A DNA stretch of 7,813 nt from JAWPNA01 sp045402695 (GTDB lineage Bacteria > Acidobacteriota > Polarisedimenticolia > JACPZX01 > DASXTC01): contig JAWPNA010000091.1 of NCBI GenBank assembly GCA_045402695.1, forward strand, positions 1-7,813, read 5' to 3'. The notes beneath the pieces are model-generated. The model saw nothing but the letters and a program-made list of their open reading frames with translations, was not told where the DNA came from and did no database searches. A program made the position numbers and the translations under genes. Of this stretch, positions 1-7,532 are shown one piece after another; positions within the stretch are counted from its first letter, which is position 1, and each line of letters begins with the position of its first letter.

Positions 1-349
1 GTCGGTCGAGAGCGAAGCCCGCGGGGCACCCCCCGAGCCGCTCTCCGCGCGCGAAGGAGCGCTCGTTGAAGGAAAAGTAAAGTACCGAGGCTACGTCGAG
101 CAGCAGATGCGTGAGGTCGAGAAGGTCGGAAGCGACGAATCGAGGCAAATCCCCTGCACGTTCGACTACAGTTCGATCCCGGGACTCTCACGCGAGATCG
201 TCGAGAAGCTATCCCGTCTCAAGCCCATCACTCTCGGGCAGGCCGCCCGCGTCAGCGGGGTCACGCCAGCGGCTGTCGCTCTTCTGAGGGTCTATCTCCG
301 GCGAGCCAACCATGGCCGAAGACCGGTTCCGATCGCTTCTCAAAGCTGA
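1..349 (+). CDS. mnmG: MnmG (GidA), tRNA uridine-5-carboxymethylaminomethyl modification enzyme, C-terminal part
   Basis: This is the 3' end of a gene whose start lies outside the window; the reading frame begins at base 2 and stops at TGA 347-349, giving about 115 residues. MnmG is the FAD-dependent partner of MnmE (TrmE) that modifies the wobble uridine U34 of certain tRNAs in the cytoplasm. The visible part matches the family's helical C-terminal domain: KYRGYVEQQ, then IPCTFDYSSIPGLSREI, then LKPITLGQAARVSGVTPAAV and LLRVYLRR. This domain contacts MnmE and tRNA. The FAD-binding Rossmann region is not in the window. After LLRVYLRR, where family members usually end, there are about 14 extra residues reading across the start of rsmG. 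The 38-base overlap with rsmG suggests coupled translation. Identification is secure from the conserved motifs and from the gene order mnmG-rsmG-parA-parB. Confidence 0.96.
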   Translation, partial: SVESEARGAPPEPLSAREGALVEGKVKYRGYVEQQMREVEKVGSDESRQIPCTFDYSSIPGLSREIVEKLSRLKPITLGQAARVSGVTPAAVALLRVYLRRANHGRRPVPIASQS

Positions 350-980
350 AGTTGCCAGCAGCGGACTGACCCTGGATGCGCGCTGCCTGGATCGGCTCGC
401 GGGTCATTACAGGCTTCTCGCGAAGTGGAACCGCGCCGTGCGCCTGTTGGGCGACGCCGATCCCGAGATCGTGGTGAGGCGGCATGTCATGGAGTCTCTC
501 TCGCTCCTGCCCTTCATCCACGAGAAGCGCGGTGCGCTCCTCGACATCGGATCGGGCAACGGGTATCCGGCAATCCCACTGAAGTGCGCACTTCCCGGTC
601 TTCGGGTGCTGATGCTGGAGCCGACCATGCGAAAGAGCATCTTTCTTGACCATGCGATCCACGAGCTGGAACTGGCCGACACCAGCGTGATGAGAGAACG
701 AGTGGACCGCCCGCATGATCTCTCGCGGCTGGGGCGATGGGACTACATCACGATGAGGGCGGTGGCGGCAATCCCCACGATCATGGAGGGTGGACCAGCC
801 GCGCTACGGCCGCGGGGACGGATCGTGTTGATGGTGGGCGAGTCGGGAAGGGCCGAGGTTCTCCGCCGGATCATCGCCCCTCTCACGCTGATCGAGGAAA
901 ACCGCGTTCCCCACACGCAGCGATCGTTCGTCATGGTGATTGGTCGCACAAACGGGCCTGACGACCCCCCGGTGCATTGA
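312..980 (+). CDS. rsmG: RsmG (GidB), 16S rRNA (guanine-527 N7)-methyltransferase
   Basis: A 222-residue protein of normal family length (about 200-240). RsmG uses S-adenosylmethionine to methylate G527 in the 530 loop of 16S rRNA; loss in other bacteria gives low-level streptomycin resistance (known for the family). Seen here: an N-terminal helical region with HYRLLAKWNRAVRLLG (32-47), the SAM-binding motif I LLDIGSGNGYPAIPL (76-90), the acidic turn after strand 2 followed by a basic residue in EPTMRKSIFLDH (103-114), and the late motif ITMRAVAAI (146-154). Motif I has N and YPA where many relatives have A and FPG, a mild variation. The ATG start gives the expected N-terminal length, but no strong ribosome binding site precedes it (only GGCGAG), consistent with translational coupling to the overlapping mnmG end. 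The stop is TGA 978-980. Confidence 0.96.
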   Translation: MAEDRFRSLLKAEVASSGLTLDARCLDRLAGHYRLLAKWNRAVRLLGDADPEIVVRRHVMESLSLLPFIHEKRGALLDIGSGNGYPAIPLKCALPGLRVLMLEPTMRKSIFLDHAIHELELADTSVMRERVDRPHDLSRLGRWDYITMRAVAAIPTIMEGGPAALRPRGRIVLMVGESGRAEVLRRIIAPLTLIEENRVPHTQRSFVMVIGRTNGPDDPPVH

Positions 981-995
981 CGCCCGCATCTGCTG

Positions 996-1011
996 CGTTC
1001 CACGTGGAACA
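996..1011. promoter_or_regulatory. parS: parS centromere-like site (ParB binding site)
   Basis: The sequence CGTTCCACGTGGAACA contains a perfect 14-base palindrome, GTTCCACGTGGAAC (997-1010), centred on CACGTG. It differs from the 16-base parS form TGTTCCACGTGGAACA only in the first base. Sites of this type are bound by chromosomal ParB, which then loads and spreads along DNA as a CTP-dependent clamp. It lies 16 bases after the rsmG stop and about 115 bases before the likely parA start, so it may both nucleate the segregation complex and let ParB influence parAB expression; the second role is inference. I saw no second full match in the window. Confidence 0.9.
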
Positions 1012-1059
1012 CTCCGCATGATTACCCTCATTTTCCTGTTCCGGGATGTCTGACGCGTG

Positions 1060-1068
1060 TGCTACGCT
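1060..1068 (+). promoter_or_regulatory. possible weak extended -10 promoter for parAB
   Basis: TGC followed by TACGCT (1063-1068) resembles an extended -10 element, but TACGCT shares only three positions with TATAAT. The best -35 candidate, TTCCGG at 1039-1044 with an 18-base spacer, is poor. The position, downstream of parS and 59 bases before the likely parA TTG start, is sensible. The parAB pair might equally be read through from mnmG-rsmG. Confidence 0.25.
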
Positions 1069-1088
1069 GTCGCGCCTTCGCACGACCG

Positions 1089-1108
1089 GTCCCGATCTGG
1101 GTCGGGAC
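1089..1108 (+). other. leader stem-loop upstream of parA
   Basis: GTCCCGA (1089-1095) and TCGGGAC (1102-1108) are perfect reverse complements around the six-base loop TCTGGG, extendable by one G-U pair. The hairpin ends 7 bases before the GGAGAGGA ribosome binding site of parA. No T-run follows, so it is not an intrinsic terminator. It may affect parA mRNA stability or translation initiation; that is inference. It would lie inside the coding region if the more distal ATG at 1046 were used. Confidence 0.5.
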
Positions 1109-1126
1109 TCCTGCCGGAGAGGACCG

Positions 1127-1903
1127 TTGTCCAGGATCATTGCGATTGCCAACCAGAAGGGAGGCGTTGGGAAGACCACAACGGCGATCAATCTCGCAGC
1201 CGCGCTCGCGGTGGCCGAGCGGCGCACGCTGCTTGTGGACGCCGACCCCCAGAGCAACGCCACGCGAGGTCTCGGCGTCTCCCGTCAGGAGGATCGCACC
1301 AGCTTGTACGATGTTCTCGTGAACGACGCCCCCGCGAAAGGGGCGCTTCTCGCAACGGAACTGCGGTGCCTCACGCTTCTTCCCGCTGATCGCGATCTCG
1401 TTGGAGCGGAGCTCGAGCTGGCCGATGCGGAAGCTCGAGAGTACCGGCTACGAGAGGCGATCAGGTCGCTCGAGCCGGATTACGACTTCATCCTCCTGGA
1501 TTGCCCGCCGGCCCTGGGCCTCCTGACGCTCAATGCCCTGTGCGCCGCCAGAGGAGTGCTCGTTCCAGTCCAGTGCGAATACCTCGCTCTGGAAGGGCTG
1601 ACGGAGCTGATGGAGACGCTGAGAAGAGTGCGCGATGGGCTGAATCCCGAACTTCAACTCGAGGGGATCCTCCTCACGATGTTCGACGAGAGAACCAACC
1701 TGTCGCGGCAGGTGGTGGACGAAGTCCACGAGTATTTCAAGGACAGTGTCTTCGAGGCGATCGTGCCTCGCAGCATACGGCTTGGCGAGGCGCCGAGCTT
1801 CGGCAAGCCCATCATTCTCTATGACATACGCTCAAAGGGGGCGGAAGCCTACCTGAGCCTGGCCAGGGAGATCATGGCCCATGAAAAGGCGGGCACTTGG
1901 TAA
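1127..1903 (+). CDS. parA: ParA (Soj), chromosome-partitioning ATPase
   Basis: A 258-residue Walker-type ATPase that binds DNA non-specifically as an ATP dimer and is released by ParB, driving segregation of the parS-bound origin region. From the TTG start, SRIIAIANQ leads directly into the deviant Walker A KGGVGKTT (11-18) with its signature lysine; the A' motif LLVDADPQ is at 35-42 and Walker B FILLDCPP at 121-128. The C-terminal PRSIRLGEAPSFGKPI (214-229) is typical of the Soj family. I chose TTG 1127 because GGAGAGGA (1116-1123) precedes it closely and it gives the usual Soj length of about 250. An in-frame ATG at 1046 would add 27 residues of unfamiliar, arginine-rich sequence and has no good ribosome binding site. 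The 3' end overlaps parB by 23 bases. Confidence 0.95.
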   Translation: MSRIIAIANQKGGVGKTTTAINLAAALAVAERRTLLVDADPQSNATRGLGVSRQEDRTSLYDVLVNDAPAKGALLATELRCLTLLPADRDLVGAELELADAEAREYRLREAIRSLEPDYDFILLDCPPALGLLTLNALCAARGVLVPVQCEYLALEGLTELMETLRRVRDGLNPELQLEGILLTMFDERTNLSRQVVDEVHEYFKDSVFEAIVPRSIRLGEAPSFGKPIILYDIRSKGAEAYLSLAREIMAHEKAGTW

Positions 1904-2741
1904 AGGACTAGGTTCACTGCTGCCGGAGCGAACTGCCGGTGGCCACGATCACCAGCTCCTCCGTCTCGACCTGGATCGAATCGTCCCGAACCCGAACCAG
2001 CCCCGCGGGAGCTTCAATCAGGAAGAGCTGGAGGAACTGGCCGCATCGATCGGGCAGGCGGGGGTCCTGCAGCCGATCCTCGTCCGGGACGCGGGTGCGG
2101 GTTACGAGCTGGTTGCAGGGGAGCGTCGGTGGCGAGCCGCGCAGCTCGCAGGCCTCAAACAGATCCCGGCCATCCTCCAGAAGGTGGACGGGGGTAGGTC
2201 ACTGGAACTGGCCCTCATCGAGAACATTCAGCGCCAGCAGCTCAACCCTATCGACGAGGCCAGGGCTTTCTCGCGCCTCATCTCGGAGCGCGGCCTCACT
2301 CAGGAACAAATCGCCGGGCGCGTCGGGCAGAAGAGGTCCAGCATCGCCAACCGCCTCCGGCTCCTGAATCTGCCCCAACCTGTGCAGGAGATGCTCCGGG
2401 ACGGTCGGTTGACCGCCGGGCATGCGAAGGCGCTTCTCGCGCTGGCGGATAAAGAGGAGATCCTCAAGGCGGCCGAGGCGATGTTGCAGGGATATGTGAC
2501 CGTCAGAGGCGCCGAGGAGATGGCGCGAAAGCGGAAGCCAGCCGGCAAGCCGCCAGCCCCAGGAATCATCGATCCCAACGTCCACGAGGCGGAGCAACGG
2601 CTCCAGCGCTCCCTGGGAACCAAAGTGCGGATCAAGTTCGAGTCGGGGGGGAATCGCGGCCGGATTGAGATTGATTTCTACAGCCAGGAGGATCTGGATC
2701 GCCTGTTCGAGGCGCTCGAGGGCTCCAGACGAGGCCACTAA
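1881..2741 (+). CDS. parB: ParB (Spo0J), parS-binding CTPase clamp
   Basis: A 286-residue protein of standard length that binds parS and partners ParA. The N-terminal box KRRALGKGLGSLLP (2-15) is the conserved basic segment that stimulates ParA ATPase activity in relatives. The ParB/Srx CTP-binding domain spans roughly 28-125 and shows PNPNQPR (36-42), GVLQPILVR (61-69), the arginine patch GERRWRAA (80-87) and ENIQRQQLNPIDEA (114-127). A helix-turn-helix DNA-binding region follows at about 139-163 (LTQEQIAGRVGQKRSSIANR), then a basic, proline-rich linker (216-227) and a C-terminal dimerisation domain (about 233-282). GGGAG at 1866-1870, inside parA, is the probable ribosome binding site. Translation is likely coupled to parA, and a target parS lies just upstream of the operon. 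Confidence 0.96.
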   Translation: MKRRALGKGLGSLLPERTAGGHDHQLLRLDLDRIVPNPNQPRGSFNQEELEELAASIGQAGVLQPILVRDAGAGYELVAGERRWRAAQLAGLKQIPAILQKVDGGRSLELALIENIQRQQLNPIDEARAFSRLISERGLTQEQIAGRVGQKRSSIANRLRLLNLPQPVQEMLRDGRLTAGHAKALLALADKEEILKAAEAMLQGYVTVRGAEEMARKRKPAGKPPAPGIIDPNVHEAEQRLQRSLGTKVRIKFESGGNRGRIEIDFYSQEDLDRLFEALEGSRRGH

Positions 2742-2745
2742 ATTG

Positions 2746-2759
2746 AGTCTGTACAGACT
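2746..2759. repeat. 14-base perfect palindrome just after parB
   Basis: AGTCTGTACAGACT is a perfect inverted repeat with no unpaired centre, starting five bases after the parB stop codon. With no loop and no following T-run it is a poor terminator. The form suits an operator for a dimeric regulator, or part of the end of a mobile element, since it overlaps the inverted repeat that starts at 2756. Which of these, if either, cannot be told from the window. Confidence 0.55.
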
Positions 2760-2770
2760 AAAATTGTCCG
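2756..2770. repeat. left copy of inverted repeat flanking the HEHFH gene segment
   Basis: GACTAAAATTGTCCG is matched in inverted orientation by the copy at 4299-4311, whose reverse complement is GACTAATTGTCCG. The two are identical apart from two extra A's in the left copy. The pair encloses about 1.56 kb holding one gene. This could be a pair of terminal repeats of a cassette or IS relic; chance is not excluded. Confidence 0.45.
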
Positions 2771-3201
2771 GAGCGAATGGCTGGCTCGCCGATCCCGCGA
2801 TCCACGTCAGGAGCAGATGCCGGGCACGGGACAGGTGATCTGTGAGGGAGGACCGCGCCCATGGATGACGGATCACTCCAGACTCGGGCCTCTCACTGAA
2901 GGGGGTCAAAGTCTTCCTTGCAGCACAGTTCGGGATAGGGGGATGAGGAGATGGAAACCCAACGAAGCAGCGAAAAGAACAGGCCCTCTTCCAAACGCCG
3001 CCCCAGGAGAGGTGCCCCGGGTCTCTTTCAGGCCGAGCCGGAATTTGCAAGCCGCTGAGACGCAGGAACCGAGGCGAGCATGGTTGCGGAGGTCCGCCGA
3101 CAACGGCACGGACACGGAGGCGAAACAGCCATGAGCGGGTACGGCGCGTTGAGGAAAAGCCGCACGCCGCGGATTGGGCCGAACTTTAAGTGGCTTCGTG
3201 T

Positions 3202-3209
3202 AAGGAGGT
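3202..3209 (+). promoter_or_regulatory. strong Shine-Dalgarno site fixing the start of the HEHFH gene
   Basis: AAGGAGGT sits 8 bases before ATG 3218. It is the best ribosome binding site in the window and is the main reason for placing the gene start at 3218 rather than at the upstream in-frame ATG 3080. Confidence 0.85.
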
Positions 3210-3217
3210 TCGCAAGC

Positions 3218-4255
3218 ATGAAGATCCGGTCGATCGCGCTCCTCGGACCCCTGATGTTGGTCTCTGCCGTTGATGCCCAGACACCACCGACCCTTCCTGA
3301 TATCGACCGCATACGGATTGCGGAGGCGTTCCGGTTGGGGGACGCCTTAGGCAACCGAGTCTGGCCAGATTGGGACAAGGCGCCTTTCGCCGTGCTGCTC
3401 GTCACACCCGAGCACGAATTCTTGATCGGTCACCCGAAGCCCTCGGAGGATTTCACGCTGCTTGGCGAAGATGCCGTTTTGAAGCAGAATGTGTGGTCTC
3501 GCAAGCGGCAGTTCGATACTCAGCTCCTGGCCACGTTTCCAGCCGTGGGTGCGGTCGCGACCATCGTGATCGGCCAAGCGGAGAGGACCGCGGCGAAGAC
3601 TTCCACGCGCTGGCTCATCACACTTCTCCACGAGCACTTTCATCAACTCCAGTACTCCCAGCCCGCATATTATGCGGAGGTGAAGGGCCTGGGCCTGGCT
3701 CGTGGGGACCAGACGGGCATGTGGATGCTGAACTATGCCTTCCCGTACACCACCCCGGAAGTCAAGGAACAGTTCTCAGTCATGTCTGAATTGCTCGGCG
3801 ACGCGCTGCGGGTCAGGCAGCAGGCGGATTTCCCCCGGAAGGTGATGTCCTACCTGGAAGCCAAGCAGAAGCTTCGATCCCTGCTGAAGGATGACGATTA
3901 CAAGTACCTGACGTTTCAGGCATGGCAGGAAGGAATTGCGCGCTACACGGAGTATCGGATCGCCGACCTGGCGGCCGCCGAGTACACGCCAAGCAAGGAA
4001 TTCCAGACCCTGAAGGATTACCATTCATTCCGGGACGAAGCCCGCGCTGTTCTACACGGCATCGATAGGGAGCTGACGATTCTCCAACTGGACAAGTCGA
4101 AGCGCACCGCTTTCTACGCGCTGGGAGCGGCTGAAGGCTTGGTCCTGGATACTGCCCATTCGGAATGGCGGAAGCGGTACTTCGAGGACAAGTTCTCATT
4201 GGATGAGCTGTTTCGTTCGGCGACCGGTAAGCTCTCCCGGGGGGAGAACCTGTGA
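3218..4255 (+). CDS. putative exported zinc metallopeptidase-like protein (HEHFH motif), family not recognised
   Basis: A 345-residue protein. The N-terminus MKIRSIALLGPLMLVSAVDA followed by Q looks like a Sec signal peptide with cleavage near residue 20, so the protein probably acts in the periplasm, at the envelope or outside. HEHFH at 138-142, preceded by the hydrophobic RWLITLL, fits the HExxH zinc motif: two His ligands and a catalytic Glu. WQEGIARYTEY (236-246) could supply a third ligand, Glu238, as in gluzincin-type peptidases where the Glu lies in a later helix; this assignment is inference. No other transmembrane segment is obvious. No family is recognised, and substrate and function are unknown. 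The upstream ATG at 3080 would add 46 basic residues and hide the signal peptide. Hand counts of two 60-base lines (3601-3660, 3901-3960) give 53% GC, against 72% and 67% for lines in atpA (6001) and atpG (7081), suggesting a different history from its neighbours. It appears to be a single-gene unit. Confidence 0.75.
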   Translation: MKIRSIALLGPLMLVSAVDAQTPPTLPDIDRIRIAEAFRLGDALGNRVWPDWDKAPFAVLLVTPEHEFLIGHPKPSEDFTLLGEDAVLKQNVWSRKRQFDTQLLATFPAVGAVATIVIGQAERTAAKTSTRWLITLLHEHFHQLQYSQPAYYAEVKGLGLARGDQTGMWMLNYAFPYTTPEVKEQFSVMSELLGDALRVRQQADFPRKVMSYLEAKQKLRSLLKDDDYKYLTFQAWQEGIARYTEYRIADLAAAEYTPSKEFQTLKDYHSFRDEARAVLHGIDRELTILQLDKSKRTAFYALGAAEGLVLDTAHSEWRKRYFEDKFSLDELFRSATGKLSRGENL

Positions 4256-4298
4256 TTCGGCGGGATGAAGGTGTCCAAGACTGTCAGCACCAGGCGCG

Positions 4299-4311
4299 CG
4301 GACAATTAGTC
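4299..4311. repeat. right copy of inverted repeat flanking the HEHFH gene segment
   Basis: CGGACAATTAGTC is the inverted partner of 2756-2770, lacking two A's. Extending two bases to 4313 gives CGGAC-AATTA-GTCCG, itself a short palindrome with a five-base stem. No matching short direct repeat is seen immediately outside the two copies. Confidence 0.45.
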
Positions 4312-4379
4312 CGAATAATCTAAGCAGCAAATGCGTGCTCCGAGCGCGCCTCCTCGCGCGTGAGCGGTGCCGTGCACGT

Positions 4380-4408
4380 TTGACGGGCATGGGCACCCGT
4401 GGTAGATT
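4380..4408 (+). promoter_or_regulatory. sigma70-type promoter of the atpHAGD operon
   Basis: TTGACG (4380-4385) and TAGATT (4403-4408) are separated by exactly 17 bases, with TG one base upstream of the -10 hexamer giving an extended -10. The -35 matches five of six consensus positions and the -10 four of six. Transcription would start around 4414-4416, leaving a leader of about 150 bases before the atpH GTG. Within the spacer region, ACGGG (4383-4387) and CCCGT (4396-4400) form an inverted repeat that could be an operator or chance. Confidence 0.75.
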
Positions 4409-4565
4409 GCGCGTTCTTTTTGTTGGTTCCAGGCCGGCCGGGCGAGGCGTCTCCCACCTCCAGGCATCCGGCGGACACACCCCAGGAAGGTTGAAGGACT
4501 GACGGCCTCGAATGCCTGCGGGGGTTCTGAGTGGCGCGTGTGGTGGGGAGATCGGGTGAGCTGAC

Positions 4566-5108
4566 GTGGCCGCTGACGACATCGGACTGAACTACGCCAC
4601 AGCCTTCATCGATTCCCTGAAAACGCCGGCCGAGATCCAGAAGGCGGGAGAGGATCTCGACCTCTTCTGCGGCCTCCTGAAAGAGCTGCCGGCGCTCTCC
4701 CGCATCCTGGAAAACCCCGGCCTGCCGATCGGCAAGCGTCTCTCGATCCTTGATGAGGCGCTCGCCGCGGTCGATCCTCTCGCCGCCTCGCGCCGGTTCC
4801 TTCACATCGTCGTGCGCAACAAGCGGGTGGGACAGTTGAAGAGCATCCAGACGCGCTTCAGCGGTCTGCGCGACGCGAGGCTGGGACTTGTCGGCGCGGA
4901 GATGGTCTCGGCCGTCCCTGCCGATCCGAAGACGCGCTCGGAATGGGAGGACGCGGTGGCGCGCCTGACCGGCAAGAAGGTGCGCGTCACTCATCGCACC
5001 GACGAAAGCGTGATGGGCGGGGGAGTGACCCGTGTGGGGTCGGTAGTGTACGACGGCAGCATCAGGAAGCAGCTTGAGAGGATCCGCGGGATCCTCCTGG
5101 GGGAATGA
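4566..5108 (+). CDS. atpH: ATP synthase F1 delta subunit
   Basis: A 180-residue protein, normal for delta (about 175-185). Delta sits on top of the F1 alpha3beta3 ring and ties it to the b-subunit stalk. The N-terminal helical domain shows NYATAFIDSL (9-18), and the middle shows RFLHIVVRNKRVGQL (77-91). The C-terminal part has the family signature region GGGVTRVGSVVYDGSIRKQL (151-170). The start is GTG 4566, preceded at five bases by GGGTGAG; no in-frame ATG would serve. It is the first gene of the operon here; the usual upstream partner atpF (b subunit) is absent from the window. The next gene starts three bases after its stop, and GGGGGA at its 3' end is the atpA ribosome binding site. Confidence 0.95.
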   Translation: MAADDIGLNYATAFIDSLKTPAEIQKAGEDLDLFCGLLKELPALSRILENPGLPIGKRLSILDEALAAVDPLAASRRFLHIVVRNKRVGQLKSIQTRFSGLRDARLGLVGAEMVSAVPADPKTRSEWEDAVARLTGKKVRVTHRTDESVMGGGVTRVGSVVYDGSIRKQLERIRGILLGE

Positions 5109-5111
5109 CGC

Positions 5112-6644
<1,533 letters not shown>

Positions 6645-6669
6645 TGCCGGAGTCTCAAGCAGAGATCAC

Positions 6670-7524
6670 ATGGCCAACGTCCGGGACATCAGGCGCCGCA
6701 TCCGGAGCGTGCGCAACACGCAGCAGGTGACCAAGGCCATGAAGATGGTGGCCGCGGCGAAGCTGCGCCGCTCGCAGGAGCGGATCCTCGCCACAAGGCC
6801 GTACGCCGCGCGGATGCTGGCGGTGCTCAACAGCCTGGCCACGCGCGCCAACCCAGCGACGCACCCGCTGCTCGCCGTCCGCGGCGCCGAGAAGCTCGAG
6901 CTGGTAATCGTCACGGCCGACAAGGGTCTCTGCGGCGGGTTCAACGCCAACATCATCAAGAAGGCCGCCGCCTTCATCGAGGGGCACAAGCAGACGGTGC
7001 TCACGACGCACCTGGTGGGGCGCAAGGGGCGCGACTACTTCAAGAAGCGCGGTTACAAGGTGACCGGAGAGTACGTGGACCTGTTCCGCACCCTGAACTA
7101 CGAGGACGCCTCGCGCCTCGCGCGCAACATCATGGGCAGGTACATCGAGAAGGATCTCGACGCGGTCTACCTGATCTACAACGAGTTCAAGTCGGTCATG
7201 CAGCAGCGCGTCGTCGTGGAAAGGCTCCTGCCGATCCAGAGACTCGAGCTGCCGCCCTCGACCGCCGTGCAGGACTACATCTACGAGCCCTCGCCGCAGG
7301 CCCTCTTCGACGTGCTGCTGCCGCGGCACGTGGAGTTCCAGGTCTTGAGGGCGCTGTACGAGTCCGCGGCGGCCGAGTTCGGGGCGCGCATGTCCGCGAT
7401 GGACGCGGCCACCCGCAATGCCGACGAGATGATTCACTCACTGACGCTCAACATGAATCGAGTCCGCCAGGCATCCATCACCCGGGAGATCATCGAGGTG
7501 ATGAGCGGCGCCGAGGCGACCTAG
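6670..7524 (+). CDS. atpG: ATP synthase F1 gamma subunit
   Basis: A 284-residue protein, normal for gamma. Gamma is the rotating central shaft linking the c-ring to the alpha3beta3 head. The N-terminal coiled-coil helix shows RDIRRRIRSVRNTQQVTKAM (5-24) and KMVAAAKLRRSQ (25-36). The Rossmann-like middle contains VTADKGLCGGFNANI (81-95). The C-terminal helix carries ESAAAEFGARMSAMDAATRN (231-250) and the family signature ITREIIEVMSGAEA (270-283). The ATG lies 25 bases after the atpA stop; the ribosome binding site is weak (GGAG is about 17 bases upstream, AGAG about 6), so efficient translation may rely on coupling. Its stop overlaps the atpD ribosome binding site. Confidence 0.97.
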   Translation: MANVRDIRRRIRSVRNTQQVTKAMKMVAAAKLRRSQERILATRPYAARMLAVLNSLATRANPATHPLLAVRGAEKLELVIVTADKGLCGGFNANIIKKAAAFIEGHKQTVLTTHLVGRKGRDYFKKRGYKVTGEYVDLFRTLNYEDASRLARNIMGRYIEKDLDAVYLIYNEFKSVMQQRVVVERLLPIQRLELPPSTAVQDYIYEPSPQALFDVLLPRHVEFQVLRALYESAAAEFGARMSAMDAATRNADEMIHSLTLNMNRVRQASITREIIEVMSGAEAT

Positions 7525-7532
7525 GAGAATCG

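Larger units (their letters stand above)
2742..3217. other. 476-base intergenic stretch without a convincing gene
   Basis: No reading frame here looks like a real protein. The open stretches on either strand have odd composition, rich in R, P and G, and no recognisable motif. The region begins with the palindrome and repeat described separately and ends with the ribosome binding site of the HEHFH gene. No tRNA or riboswitch core was recognised. I see no good promoter consensus, so how the next gene is transcribed is unclear. A stretch reading GGGGGTCAAAG (2900-2910) vaguely recalls repeats at the ends of some insertion sequences, too weakly to call. Confidence 0.6.
4256..4565. other. 310-base gap between the HEHFH gene and atpH: promoter and leader
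   Basis: The gap contains the right inverted repeat copy (4299-4311), a strong promoter (4380-4408) and then about 150 bases of probable atp operon leader. No F0 gene or recognisable gene remnant is visible. The leader has a T-rich start (TTCTTTTTGTT, 4414-4424). A 15-codon open stretch (4512-4559) ends just before atpH but lacks a ribosome binding site. No intrinsic terminator for the preceding gene was found. Confidence 0.6.

Noticed and set aside
2199..3050. 283-codon minus-strand open frame opposite the parB end and the following gap
   Set aside because: It overlaps a secure parB, shows no recognisable motif, and has no good ribosome binding site or partner.
2951..3059. 35-codon basic open frame starting METQRSSEKN
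   Set aside because: A G-run about 8 bases upstream could serve as a binding site, but the peptide resembles nothing and there is no supporting context.
2817..3134. 105-codon + strand open frame in the gap after parB
   Set aside because: No motif, no convincing ribosome binding site, and a composition like translated non-coding DNA. It runs up to the leader of the HEHFH gene.
3080..3217. 46-residue N-terminal extension of the HEHFH protein
   Set aside because: The signal peptide and the AAGGAGGT site both point to ATG 3218; the extension is basic and would bury the signal sequence.
4383..4424. Possible intrinsic terminator (ACGGG/CCCGT hairpin then TTCTTTTTGTT)
   Set aside because: The stem is only five bases and the T-rich run begins 13 bases after it, too far for a standard terminator. 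The repeat lies inside a better-supported promoter.
4512..4559. 15-codon leader peptide candidate before atpH
   Set aside because: No ribosome binding site and no regulatory codon pattern; probably chance.
7325..7340. Second parS-like site (CACGTGGA) inside atpG
   Set aside because: Only the central part matches; the left arm lacks the TTC and the right arm breaks symmetry. CACGTG is expected by chance in GC-rich coding DNA.
6655..7437. 260-codon minus-strand open frame opposite atpG
   Set aside because: Antisense shadow of a secure gene with low-complexity, R/H/L/V-rich translation.
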